This document shows positions 33,202 to 41,193 of a stretch of DNA of 64,000 nt, one piece after another. Every line of letters starts with the position of its first letter. Positions within the stretch are counted from its first letter, which is position 1. Source of the DNA: an uncultured Oscillospiraceae bacterium (GTDB lineage Bacteria > Bacillota > Clostridia > Oscillospirales > Acutalibacteraceae). The notes beneath the pieces were generated by a model. That model was given only the letters and a program-made list of their open reading frames with translations. It was not told the DNA's origin and ran no database searches. Made by a program: the position numbers and the translations under genes. The stretch spans positions 1-64,000 of the forward strand of contig USGT01000006.1 of assembly GCA_900554335.1 (NCBI GenBank). The letters run 5' to 3'.

Positions 33202-34515
33202 ATGCAAGAAACTCTCTACAAAGCGCTGCTTGACTACAAAAGCTTGGGCAGGTCTTCGTTTCATACACCTGGGCATAAAAATAATTTTTACAGTAAAATC
33301 GACCTTTTAAGCCTTGATTACACTGAGCTCCCGATGACTGACAGCCTTTATGAAGCAAGCGGAGCGATTAAAGCCTCTGAAGAGAAAGTGAGCAAACTTT
33401 ACGGCAGCAAGGCTTCGTTTTTTTCTTCGGGCGGGAACACTCTTTGCATGCAAGCTATGATAAGGCTTTGCGCAGGAAGAGGCGAGAAAATCCTTTGCGA
33501 TAGGCTAGTCCATCGCTCGGCGGTTTCGGCCATGGCCCTTTTAGGAATAGAGCCCGTTTGGGTTAAAAGAAACTTCGAAAACGGCATCGCCTGGGGCATT
33601 GACATCAAAGACCTTGAAAATAAGCTAGCAAAGAACAAAGATGCCAAGGCTTTTTATCTAACGAGCCCGAATTACTTTGGCGTTATGCAAGATATTTCTT
33701 TAATTTCCAAGATTTGCAGCAGGTTTGGAATTCCTGTGATAGTTGATAATGCTCACGGTGCGCATCTTAAATTTTTGGGGCTTCATCCGCTTGATTTTGG
33801 CGCTGCGATGACTGCAGATTCCGCTCATAAAACGCTTCCTGTTTTAACTGCTGGTGCATGGCTTCACGTAAACGAAGAAAAATTCAAAAACAAAGCTAAG
33901 TCCGCTATGGCGCTTTTTGGTTCAACCAGCCCTTCTTACCCGATTATGGCCTCGCTTGACATCGCAAGGTGCTGGCTTGAAAAAAACGGCGAAAAAGAAT
34001 ACAAAGCCTTAGCGGAAAAAGTGAGCAATTTGAAAAAGCTTTCGAATGTGGAAAATATGTTTTTAAATGGCATTGACCCTGCGAGAATAACAATCAACGC
34101 AGGCGTTTTGGGCTTTAGCGGGTATGAACTTCGTGATGAACTTTATAAATACAAAATAGAGCCCGAAATGTGCGGCAAATATCATGTTGTGCTTATTCCT
34201 ACGCCTTTTAATTCCGAAGAAGACTGGCGCCGCCTTGAAAGTTTCGTGAAAGAAATAAAGCCTAAAGATAAAAAAATTACTTTGCCCGAAACTTTTGAAA
34301 TGAATATTCCGAAAAAAGTTTGTTCGCTGACAGACGGTGTTATGAGCGATTTTGAGGCAGTTCCTTTGGAAGCTTGCCTTGGCAGAATTGCAGCGGAGAT
34401 AGTCTGCCCGTGCCCGCCCGGTGTGCCGGTTGTTATGCCCGGTGAAGAAATAGGCGTTTTTGAGAAAGAATCTCTTTTCGAGTATGGCATTACAGAAATA
34501 AATGTGGTAAAATAA
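33202..34515 (+). CDS. Orn/Lys/Arg decarboxylase-family PLP enzyme (YaaO/SpeA type)
   Basis: 437 residues. The fold type I core shows SSFHTPGHKNN at the start, SGGNTLCMQAM, VDNAHGAHL and the PLP-lysine motif TADSAHKTLP. The C-terminal small domain contains CPCPPGVPVVMPGE. ATG 33202 behind AAAGGGG is chosen over the in-frame ATG 33178. Position before darA-holB-ricT matches yaaO of Bacillus, whose product is annotated as a basic amino acid decarboxylase. The substrate is not decided here. Confidence 0.9.
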   Translation: MQETLYKALLDYKSLGRSSFHTPGHKNNFYSKIDLLSLDYTELPMTDSLYEASGAIKASEEKVSKLYGSKASFFSSGGNTLCMQAMIRLCAGRGEKILCDRLVHRSAVSAMALLGIEPVWVKRNFENGIAWGIDIKDLENKLAKNKDAKAFYLTSPNYFGVMQDISLISKICSRFGIPVIVDNAHGAHLKFLGLHPLDFGAAMTADSAHKTLPVLTAGAWLHVNEEKFKNKAKSAMALFGSTSPSYPIMASLDIARCWLEKNGEKEYKALAEKVSNLKKLSNVENMFLNGIDPARITINAGVLGFSGYELRDELYKYKIEPEMCGKYHVVLIPTPFNSEEDWRRLESFVKEIKPKDKKITLPETFEMNIPKKVCSLTDGVMSDFEAVPLEACLGRIAAEIVCPCPPGVPVVMPGEEIGVFEKESLFEYGITEINVVK

Positions 34516-34546
34516 AAAAATAAATTTTGAATTTGCGGAGGTAGTT

Positions 34547-34870
34547 ATGAAATTAGTTATGGCAATCATGAGCAAAAATGATTCTTCAATCGTTATGGAT
34601 GCTCTCACTGAAGAAAATTTTCAAGTTACCAGAATGGCTTCAACAGGCGGTTTTTTGAAGTCAGGCAACACCACGCTTATCATTGGAGTTGAAGATAATA
34701 AAACTAACAAAGTAATTGAAATTATTTCTAAATACAGCAGCAAGAGAAAGCAACTTGCCATGGACACAAGCCCGATTTACCCCGACTTGGTTTCGACTCC
34801 TCCTTTTGAAATAACCACGGGCGGAGCTATCATATTCGTTTTAGACGTTGACAGATTCGAAAAGGTTTAA
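34547..34870 (+). CDS. darA: Cyclic-di-AMP-binding PII-like protein (DarA/PstA)
   Basis: 107 residues of the YaaQ/DUF970 family: MKLVMAIMSKNDSSIVMDAL, then VTRMASTGGFLKSGNTTLIIGVED (the T-loop and ligand site), a Pro-rich segment and GGAIIFVLDVDRFEKV. Members are trimeric receptors for cyclic di-AMP. It lies directly upstream of holB. In Bacillus tmk precedes this gene; here it is missing. Confidence 0.93.
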   Translation: MKLVMAIMSKNDSSIVMDALTEENFQVTRMASTGGFLKSGNTTLIIGVEDNKTNKVIEIISKYSSKRKQLAMDTSPIYPDLVSTPPFEITTGGAIIFVLDVDRFEKV

Positions 34871-34873
34871 AGC

Positions 34874-35656
34874 ATGAGTAAATTCAGTTTTGAAAAAATT
34901 TGTGAAAATCCTCCTCATGCGATAATTTTGGAATCTTTAAACTTCGAGAAAGCAAACGAAGAAGCCTTGAAAATTGCGAAAAGTATTCTTTGCCTTTCAG
35001 GCGATAAAAAGCCTTGCGGGCAGTGCGGTTCGTGCGTTAAAGTGGAGAAGGGTTTCCACCCGGATTTAAAAATTATTTCGCTTGAAAAAGACGCTAAATC
35101 AATAAAAATCGAAGAGATAAGAAACGTCAGGCAGGATGCTTATATTCTCCCGAATGAAGGGGCTTACAAAGTTTATATTTTAGCTCCCGCCGAGGCTTTA
35201 ACGGTTCAGGCGCAAAATGCTTTCATAAAAATCCTTGAAGAACCGCCTAAAAACGTGGTGTTTATTCTCGTTTGCAAGTCAAGCGATTTGCTTTTGAGCA
35301 CGGTTCTTTCACGCTGCGAGATTTTTAATTTAAGCGAAAGTGAAGACGAAACTTTCGGCCCTGAACTTGAAAATAAATGCAGCGAAGTTTTAAGCCTTAG
35401 CTTTGCGGGCAAGCTTTCAGAGGTTTTGAAAATTTTGGCGACATTGCCTGCTGACAGAACCTTTCTTAAAAATTTTGTTTTGTGCCTTATGAAGGGTCTA
35501 ATAGGTCTTGTTAAGAATTCTGGGAGCGGCGTTTCTCTTGAGCGAGCAGACAAAATGCTTGAAAGCTTGAAATTTTGCTTTGAGCTTATAAACAAAAATG
35601 TAAATATTAATTTAATAATAAGTATGGTCAGCATTGCCCTACAAAAAGGAGGTTAA
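34874..35656 (+). CDS. holB: DNA polymerase III subunit delta'
   Basis: 260-residue clamp-loader subunit. The AAA+ core has a zinc-binding cluster (CLSGDKKPCGQCGSCVKVEKG), RNVRQDAYILPNEGAYKVYI, sensor-type NAFIKILEEPPKNVVFIL and LSRCEIF. A Walker A site is degenerate, as expected of delta'. It lies 3 bases after darA and its end overlaps the search region for ricT. Confidence 0.92.
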   Translation: MSKFSFEKICENPPHAIILESLNFEKANEEALKIAKSILCLSGDKKPCGQCGSCVKVEKGFHPDLKIISLEKDAKSIKIEEIRNVRQDAYILPNEGAYKVYILAPAEALTVQAQNAFIKILEEPPKNVVFILVCKSSDLLLSTVLSRCEIFNLSESEDETFGPELENKCSEVLSLSFAGKLSEVLKILATLPADRTFLKNFVLCLMKGLIGLVKNSGSGVSLERADKMLESLKFCFELINKNVNINLIISMVSIALQKGG

Positions 35657-35660
35657 TTGT

Positions 35661-36485
35661 TTGAGTTTGGTCGTTGGTGCAAGGTTCAAAGAAATAGGGA
35701 AAATTCGTTATTTTATTTATCCTCAAAACGACATTTCAAAAGGTGAGCTTATTATTGCTCAAACCAAAAGAGGAATCGAGTGCGGGAAGGTTATTGCGGT
35801 TAAAAAAGAGCTTTCTGAAAGCAGAAAAATCTTCCCTGATGAAAAAATAATCAGAAAAGCAAATGAAAAGGATTTAAAATCGCTTGAGCTCAAAGAGCAG
35901 GAAGAGAAAAAAGCTTGGGAAATTTGCAAGAAAAAAATTGCCGAGCACAAATTGAAAATGAAAATAATCGACGTTGAATATATGTTCGACAGAAGCAAGC
36001 TTATTTTTTACTTTATTTCTGAGTCGCGCGTTGATTTCAGGAGTCTTGTTAAAGATCTTGCTTACACTTTTAAAGTTAGAATCGAACTTCGCCAAGTTGG
36101 AATAAGAGATGAAGCAAGAATCCTCGGCGGATTGGGAATTTGCGGCAAACCGCTTTGCTGCTCAACCTTTTTGAGTGATTTTCAATCCATTTCAGTCAAA
36201 ATGGCAAAGGATCAAGGCATTTCGCTTAACCCGGTTAAGCTTTCGGGAATTTGCGGCAGGCTTAAATGCTGCCTTAAATATGAGCAGGAAACTTACCTTG
36301 ATTTAATCAGCAAAATGCCTGCAATTGGCGAAACTGTGGGAACGGACGAAGGCCTTGGAACCGTTACTGCGAGGTTTCCGGTAACTGGGCTTGTTAAAGT
36401 GCAGATTCAAGACGGCGCAGGCAATGACAAGACAGTTGCTTTTAATGTTAGCGCTATTTGGCCGCTTTCAGATGCTAAGCAATAA
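35661..36485 (+). CDS. ricT: PSP1-domain protein RicT (YaaT)
   Basis: 274 residues. The PSP1 domain carries KRGIECGKVIAV, VDFRSLVKDLAYTFKVRIEL and the Cys-rich run ICGKPLCCSTF to GICGRLKCCLKYE. In Bacillus the RicT-RicF-RicA complex binds Fe-S clusters and promotes RNA maturation by RNase Y and sporulation. TTG 35661, 8 bases after AGGAGG, is chosen over the earlier TTG 35634. Confidence 0.92.
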   Translation: MSLVVGARFKEIGKIRYFIYPQNDISKGELIIAQTKRGIECGKVIAVKKELSESRKIFPDEKIIRKANEKDLKSLELKEQEEKKAWEICKKKIAEHKLKMKIIDVEYMFDRSKLIFYFISESRVDFRSLVKDLAYTFKVRIELRQVGIRDEARILGGLGICGKPLCCSTFLSDFQSISVKMAKDQGISLNPVKLSGICGRLKCCLKYEQETYLDLISKMPAIGETVGTDEGLGTVTARFPVTGLVKVQIQDGAGNDKTVAFNVSAIWPLSDAKQ

Positions 36486-36489
36486 TGGC

Positions 36490-36518
36490 TTGATTTTTGG
36501 CTAAAAAAGAGGTATAAT
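36490..36518 (+). promoter_or_regulatory. Promoter of pcrA
   Basis: TTGATT at 36490-36495, a 17-base spacer and TATAAT at 36513-36518, giving a 5' leader of roughly 107 bases before TTG 36632. Confidence 0.7.
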
Positions 36519-36631
36519 TATATTGTTAAAATGAATTTTGAAGAGCTATCAATCTTCGAGGAAGTTATACATTTGTGAATTTGTAGTGCGGACTTATTTT
36601 TTGGTGCTCTCGGTATGGTGGTGCTTATAAA

Positions 36632-39034
36632 TTGTCAGATAAAATTTCCAGAGAATTTAGGGAATTAAAGAAAACTTTTTTGAAAAAGAAATTTTCAAAT
36701 CTTAACGAAACACAGCTCGAAGCGGTTTTTAATGTTAAAGGCCCGATGGTTGTTATCGCAGGTGCAGGAAGCGGAAAAACAACGGCGGTTATAAGCCGAA
36801 TTGTGAATATGGTTACCTACGGCGATGCTTACCTGAGCGATAGCGTGCCTAAGAATTTAAATGAAGACATGATAAATATGCTTAAAGCGGCTTGCGAAAA
36901 CCCCGAAGATAGCCACGAAGTTGATGAACTCATAAAGGTAAACCCCGTTAAACCTTGGAACATTTTGGCCATAACCTTCACGAATAAAGCTGCAAACGAG
37001 CTTAAAAATAGGCTCAGTGCTGCCCTTGGCGAAAGAGCTAAGGACATTTGCGCTTCAACTTTTCACAGCCTTTGCTCAAGAATTCTTAGAATTCACGCTT
37101 TGAAAATAGGCTACACGAGCCATTTCACTATTTACGATGATGAAGACAGCATAAAGGTTATTAAAGAATGCCTTAAAACTTTAAAACTTGATGATAAACT
37201 CATTTCTGCAAGAAGTATTAAGAACATAATTTCCCGCCAGAAAGACAAACTTATCACTCCTGAAGGATATAAAGAAGTTCAAAACGAAGGCTACAAATTC
37301 AGCGGCGTGCCTTATGAAGTTTATGAATATTATCAAAGAAAGCTCAAAGAAGCCAACGCAATGGACTTTGACGACCTTATTTTTAATACTGTTAAACTTT
37401 TTAAGGAACACCCTGAAGTGCTTGAAAGCTACAGGCGCGAGTTTGAATATATTCTCGTTGATGAATATCAAGACACGAACTATTCTCAAAGCGTTTTGAT
37501 AAAAAGTTTGGCTGAAAAAAGCAAAAATATTTGTGTTGTGGGCGATGATGACCAAAGTATTTATAAATTCAGAGGCGCTTCGATTAAGAATATTATTGAA
37601 TTCGATAAAGACTTTGAAAATGCTAAACTCGTTAGGTTTGAGCAGAGCTACAGGTCGACTAAAAACATAATTGATGCGGCTAATGCGGTTATTAAAAACA
37701 ATGCTTACAGAAAAGGCAAAACATTGTGGACTGAAAACCCTCCGGGGGAACTCATTAGGGTTCACACGGCTTACAACGAGCACGATGAAGCCAATTTCAT
37801 CGCAGAAGCAATTCAAGACAGAGTTGCAAGAGGCGAAAAATATTCTGACTGCGCGGTTTTATATCGCAGGAACTCTCAATCAAACGTTCTTGAAAAGGTT
37901 CTCATGAGAAGAGGCGTGCCTTACCGCATTTATGGCGGCCATAGGTTCTATGACAGAAAAGAAATTCGCGACATGATTGCTTATTTGAGCGTTATTAACA
38001 ACCCACGTGACGAAATTAGGCTTAGAAGAATTATCAATCAGCCGAGGCGCTCAATTGGCGAAAGGACAATTTCTCAGGCTTCTGAAATTTCAAAAGAAAC
38101 TGGCAAAGATTTGCTCAGTGTTATGCGTGAATGCGATAAGTTCGATAGCCTTCAAAGAGTGGCCATGAAGCTTAAAACCTTTGCTAATTTGATTGACGAG
38201 CTTATTTATACTTACAAATCAGGGAAGATTTTGCTTTCAGAGCTTTATGAAATGCTTCTCGACAGAACCGAGTATATTAGCTTCCTTAAATCTGAAAGAG
38301 ATAGCAGCGAAGCCAGAATTGAAAACGTGAAGGAATTGCTCAGCAGCATTAAGAGCTATGAACATGAAAACGGCAAAAACGCAACTTTGGCAGGATTTTT
38401 GGAAGAAATTTCGCTTTTCTCTGATGTGGATAATTACGATGCAGACTCTGATGCCGTTGTTCTCATGACGCTGCACGCTTCAAAGGGCCTTGAGTTCCCG
38501 AACGTGTTTATTCCGGGCCTTGAAGAGGGAATCTTCCCAGGAATTCAGGCAATGGAAGACATGAGCGGAATGGAAATGGAAGAAGAAAGAAGGCTTGCAT
38601 ACGTTGGCATAACCAGGTGCAAAAAGAGCCTTTACCTCCTTGATTCCGACAGCAGAATGTATTCCGGAAGTACTTCGCACAATAAAGCTTCAAGGTTTTT
38701 GAGTGAAATTCCAGAAGAGCTTATTTTTAAAACGAAATCTCGTGACTGGAAACAGCCCGAAGCAGGCCAAACGATTCCGAAATCTGCTCAAGAACAAAGA
38801 GCTCAGTCGGTTATGGCAGCTCATAATTTTGGCGGTATTGGCGGCGGAAGAAGCTATTGCCACAGCACAAAAGAAACGCTTTTTAATGTTGGAGACAAAG
38901 TTTACCACGCTTCTTTTGGCGAGGGAATAATTGAGTCTATTGTTCCAATTGCTAATGACAGCATGATGTCCATAAATTTTGGCGGAGTTACCAAAAAACT
39001 TATGTCTAATTACGCTAAACTTGAAAAAAGATAA
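36632..39034 (+). CDS. pcrA: UvrD/PcrA-type ATP-dependent DNA helicase
   Basis: 800-residue superfamily 1 helicase for repair and replication-transcription conflicts. LNETQLEAVFNVKGPMVVIA (Q motif and Walker A GAGSGKTT) near residue 25-50; TFTNKAANEL; VDEYQDTNYSQ; GDDDQSIYKFRGA; QSYRSTKNI; LMTLHASKGLEFP; GITRCKKSLYL. The C-terminal FGEGIIESI segment is the PcrA-type RNA polymerase-interacting Tudor-like domain. The start codon TTG has only a weak ribosome site, and an upstream leader precedes it. Confidence 0.95.
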   Translation: MSDKISREFRELKKTFLKKKFSNLNETQLEAVFNVKGPMVVIAGAGSGKTTAVISRIVNMVTYGDAYLSDSVPKNLNEDMINMLKAACENPEDSHEVDELIKVNPVKPWNILAITFTNKAANELKNRLSAALGERAKDICASTFHSLCSRILRIHALKIGYTSHFTIYDDEDSIKVIKECLKTLKLDDKLISARSIKNIISRQKDKLITPEGYKEVQNEGYKFSGVPYEVYEYYQRKLKEANAMDFDDLIFNTVKLFKEHPEVLESYRREFEYILVDEYQDTNYSQSVLIKSLAEKSKNICVVGDDDQSIYKFRGASIKNIIEFDKDFENAKLVRFEQSYRSTKNIIDAANAVIKNNAYRKGKTLWTENPPGELIRVHTAYNEHDEANFIAEAIQDRVARGEKYSDCAVLYRRNSQSNVLEKVLMRRGVPYRIYGGHRFYDRKEIRDMIAYLSVINNPRDEIRLRRIINQPRRSIGERTISQASEISKETGKDLLSVMRECDKFDSLQRVAMKLKTFANLIDELIYTYKSGKILLSELYEMLLDRTEYISFLKSERDSSEARIENVKELLSSIKSYEHENGKNATLAGFLEEISLFSDVDNYDADSDAVVLMTLHASKGLEFPNVFIPGLEEGIFPGIQAMEDMSGMEMEEERRLAYVGITRCKKSLYLLDSDSRMYSGSTSHNKASRFLSEIPEELIFKTKSRDWKQPEAGQTIPKSAQEQRAQSVMAAHNFGGIGGGRSYCHSTKETLFNVGDKVYHASFGEGIIESIVPIANDSMMSINFGGVTKKLMSNYAKLEKR

Positions 39035-39179
39035 CAGGTAACAAATTTTAAATTACCTCCATAATATGATTATTGGAAACCCAAATTTTTGGGAATTGTC
39101 AGTAAGAAATAGTAATTTTCAAAGTAAAATATTTATCAACTATTTTTGACAGCCATTAATATTATGGAGGGATTTTTAT

Positions 39180-40034
39180 ATGACAGAGAATTTTTCTACC
39201 TTTTCTTGCCGTGAAAATAACCAATTTAAAGAGCCTGTTTGCATTGATGCTTACAGAGTTTACGATTCTTGCGCAGACAGAAGCTGCCTTGAAAATTTAA
39301 GAGTGAATTTTACAGAATCCGGTCAGCATATTATCGATCAAGCAACAAGCGTGAGGGTTAAAGATGTTAGTGTTATTACAACTTTCATTGATATGGAGCC
39401 TGTTCCTTTCCGCAGGGGTTATTATTCTATTGATATGACCTACTTTTTCGAAGTTGATATTGAAGCTTTCATGGCTCCTTCAGTTATGCCGGCAACCGTT
39501 GCAGGGCTTTGCGTTTTCAGCAAAAGGGCTATTCTTTACGGAAGCGAAGGCGGCGTAAGAGTGTTTAGTTCTGAGTTTTCTTCGGGCGAGACTGATGTTC
39601 AAAATGCTTCACTCAGGAATTTGCCGCGTGCTGTGGTTCAAGTTGCTGATCCTGTGGCGCTTTCGGCTAAACTTTGCACTGTAAGCGAGTGCGCTTGCCA
39701 AACTCAAACTAGGGTTCCAGAATCAATTTGCAGGCGTTTTGGCGGCGAATTTATAAGGTCTAATGCTGTGAGCAGAGCGGTTGCGGTTACGCTTGGAATT
39801 TTCACCATAGTTCAGATTGAAAGAAATGTTCAAATGCTTATTCCTGCTTATGATTTCTGTGTTCCAACGAAAGAATGCACCTCTTCAAGCGATAATCCTT
39901 GCGATCTTTTCAGCAGGATTGAATTCCCAACAGCAGAATTTTTCCCACCAAAAATTAAAAACGAATCTTCCGGATGCGGCGGCTGCGGAGGATGTTCGGG
40001 TTCAAGCGCAGCTCAAGCCACAGAACAAAATTAA
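39180..40034 (+). CDS. Conserved Cys-rich protein of unknown function (possible spore coat protein)
   Basis: 284 residues. Cysteines recur in short motifs: YDSCADRSCL, CTVSECACQTQ, PESICRRFGG, YDFCVPTKEC. The C-terminus is CGGCGGCSGSSA. No signal peptide or membrane helix. AATATTATGGAGGG is upstream. I recall similar proteins as conserved hypotheticals in Clostridia. A spore-surface or metal-linked role would fit the Cys content, but this is inference. Confidence 0.68.
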   Translation: MTENFSTFSCRENNQFKEPVCIDAYRVYDSCADRSCLENLRVNFTESGQHIIDQATSVRVKDVSVITTFIDMEPVPFRRGYYSIDMTYFFEVDIEAFMAPSVMPATVAGLCVFSKRAILYGSEGGVRVFSSEFSSGETDVQNASLRNLPRAVVQVADPVALSAKLCTVSECACQTQTRVPESICRRFGGEFIRSNAVSRAVAVTLGIFTIVQIERNVQMLIPAYDFCVPTKECTSSSDNPCDLFSRIEFPTAEFFPPKIKNESSGCGGCGGCSGSSAAQATEQN

Positions 40035-40096
40035 CAAAAATAGAGTCTCTCCTTTAATTTTGGGAGAGACTTTTCTTTTAAAATATTAACTAGTAG

Positions 40097-40125
40097 TTGA
40101 CATTTTTATTTTTTAATTATATATT
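40097..40125 (+). promoter_or_regulatory. Promoter of sRNA 1
   Basis: TTGACA (40097-40102), 17 bases, TATATT (40120-40125). Confidence 0.8.
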
Positions 40126-40131
40126 AGCAGG

Positions 40132-40220
40132 AAGAGCTAAACCGTTTGAAAAGCGGCTAGCCTCCAAAGATTAGTTTAATAAAAATCGGACTTTTGGGAG
40201 AGTGGCGGTTTTTATTTTTT
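40132..40220 (+). ncRNA. sRNA 1, orphan copy of a type I antitoxin RNA
   Basis: Starts about 6 bases after the -10. It contains the shared element GCTAAACCGTTTGAAAAGCG then GCTAGCCTCCAAAG, and ends at a terminator (AAAAATCG/CGGTTTTT, then T run). There is no toxin-like ORF facing it; the next sRNA promoter begins 34 bases later. Reads as an antitoxin whose partner has been lost. Confidence 0.65.
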
Positions 40221-40253
40221 ATCAATTAGATTAATGACATTAAAAATAAAATG

Positions 40254-40282
40254 TTGACTTTTCAAAATAAGATGCATATAAT
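40254..40282 (+). promoter_or_regulatory. Promoter of sRNA 2
   Basis: TTGACT (40254-40259), 17 bases, TATAAT (40277-40282). It is identical over about 35 bases to the sRNA 3 promoter. Confidence 0.85.
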
Positions 40283-40288
40283 AAAAGT

Positions 40289-40387
40289 AGTAGAAGCTAA
40301 ACCGTTTGAAAAGCGGTCAGCCTCCAAAGGATTTTTTGTTTATATAAAAACCGGACTTTGGTAGAGTGGCGGTTTTTATTTTTTTAT
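40289..40387 (+). ncRNA. sRNA 2, type I antitoxin candidate facing toxin 1
   Basis: About 100 nt with no start codon plus ribosome site. It shares the element GCTAAACCGTTTGAAAAGCG with its siblings, then GTCAGCCTCCAAAGG. The terminator AAAAACCG/CGGTTTTT at 40346-40377 is bidirectional. Its last 12 or so bases cover the stop codon of toxin 1 on the other strand, so the two transcripts overlap at their 3' ends, as in TxpA/RatA and Fst-type modules. Confidence 0.72.
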
Positions 40388-40471
40388 GTTTTTATCTAAG
40401 TAATTAATAACGTTTAATAACACTAAAAAATAAATTACCAGAGGACTTATAAATAAAATAAACCCGAACAT
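40376..40471 (-). CDS. Toxin 1: tiny hydrophobic type I toxin candidate (31 aa)
   Basis: The frame reads MFGFILFISPLVIYFLVLLN followed by an 11-residue tail ending NIKK: one membrane helix with a basic tail, as in Fst/Ldr/TxpA-class toxins. The start codon is preceded by AGGAGGTAGAAATT. That Shine-Dalgarno site is locked in a perfect 8-bp hairpin (CTGCCTCC/GGAGGTAG, 40477-40497), typical of full-length toxin mRNAs. Promoter: TTGTTG/TATAAA at 40571-40542. Length 31 codons, below usual gene-finder limits. Confidence 0.72.
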   Translation of the reverse strand: MFGFILFISPLVIYFLVLLNVINYLDKNIKK

Positions 40472-40476
40472 AATTT

Positions 40477-40497
40477 CTACCTCCTAACCGGAGGCAG
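40477..40497 (-). promoter_or_regulatory. Shine-Dalgarno-sequestering hairpin of toxin 1
   Basis: CTGCCTCC, loop GGTTA, GGAGGTAG: 8 bp including one G-U, burying the ribosome-binding site. Confidence 0.75.
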
Positions 40498-40511
40498 ATT
40501 AACCGCCAATC

Positions 40512-40608
40512 GTAGGCTAAACTCCTACTACTGAGAAACATTTTATATTAAAACCAGGCGTAATACAACAAAATTTTACATTATTTTCAATTATTGCCAA
40601 AAAACAAA
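40512..40608. repeat. Toxin promoter/leader repeat, copy 1
   Basis: About 97 bases, starting GTAGGCTAAACTCC and ending ATTGCCAAAAAACAAA, repeated with only a few differences at 40869-40965. It carries the minus-strand toxin promoter and the start of its 5' leader. Confidence 0.9.
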
Positions 40609-40611
40609 GTG

Positions 40612-40640
40612 TTGACTTTTCAAAATAAGATGCATATAAT
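40612..40640 (+). promoter_or_regulatory. Promoter of sRNA 3
   Basis: TTGACT (40612-40617), 17 bases, TATAAT (40635-40640); divergent from the toxin 1 promoter. Confidence 0.85.
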
Positions 40641-40646
40641 AAAAGT

Positions 40647-40749
40647 AGTAGGAGCCTGACCGTTTGAAAAGCGGCTAGCCCCCAAAAATGATTAAGTTAA
40701 CAAAATAACCGTTCAACTTTGGTAGAGGGAAACGGTTATTTCATTTTTT
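40647..40749 (+). ncRNA. sRNA 3, type I antitoxin candidate facing toxin 2
   Basis: About 100 nt, sibling of sRNA 2: GACCGTTTGAAAAGCGGCTA and then GCCCCCAAAAATG. It ends with an 11-bp terminator stem AAATAACCGTT/AACGGTTATTT at 40703-40741, followed by a T run. The 3' end overlaps the stop codon of toxin 2 on the opposite strand. Confidence 0.72.
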
Positions 40750-40828
40750 TATATGCAGAATCTAAAATAAGATAAATTACTAAGAAAAGGGTTGCAAAAA
40801 ATCCACTTACCACTAATAACTTTAGCAT
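40736..40828 (-). CDS. Toxin 2: tiny hydrophobic type I toxin candidate (30 aa)
   Basis: The product begins MLKLLVVSGFFATLFLVIYL and ends SAYKKMK: a single membrane helix with a basic C-terminus. AAAGGGGTGGATGAT precedes ATG. The Shine-Dalgarno site pairs with an upstream CCCCT (40836-40852), replacing the CCTCC/GGAGG pairing of toxin 1 by a compensatory change. Promoter TTGTTG/TATAAA at 40928-40899 is the same repeat as for toxin 1. Stop codon lies in the sRNA 3 terminator. Confidence 0.72.
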   Translation of the reverse strand: MLKLLVVSGFFATLFLVIYLILDSAYKKMK

Positions 40829-40868
40829 ATCATCCACCCCTTTCTCAGGGGCAGATTAACCGTTTTCC

Positions 40869-40965
40869 GTAGGCTAAACTCCCACTACTGAGAAATATTT
40901 TATATTAAAACCAGGTATAATACAACAAAATTTTACATTATTTTCAATTATTGCCAAAAAACAAA
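40869..40965. repeat. Toxin promoter/leader repeat, copy 2
   Basis: Near-identical to 40512-40608; carries the toxin 2 promoter. The following 130 bases up to the next promoter are AT-rich with no gene visible. Confidence 0.9.
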
Positions 40966-41098
40966 TTATAAAAGAATTTTATTAAGTAAAAAACCTGAAT
41001 AAAGCTTGCTAAACCGGCTTAGTAGGCTTTATTTTATTTTGTAAATTTTGATTTTTGATAAATTTTATTGTAAATAGTTAATTATTTTAAAAATATAC

Positions 41099-41127
41099 TT
41101 GAAATTTTTAGCGTATAGTTATATAAT
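41099..41127 (+). promoter_or_regulatory. Promoter of the 41194 surface protein
   Basis: TTGAAA (41099-41104), 17 bases, TATAAT (41122-41127). Confidence 0.75.
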
Positions 41128-41193
41128 TGCTTTCAGGTGCTAGGATATTATTTCTAGCTACTAAAAAATAATGTATGTAAAGGAGTTGTTTTA

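Noticed and set aside
40097..40965. CRISPR-like repeat array
   Set aside because: Only three degenerate units of unequal spacing, each with its own promoter and terminator; no palindromic short repeat and no cas genes.
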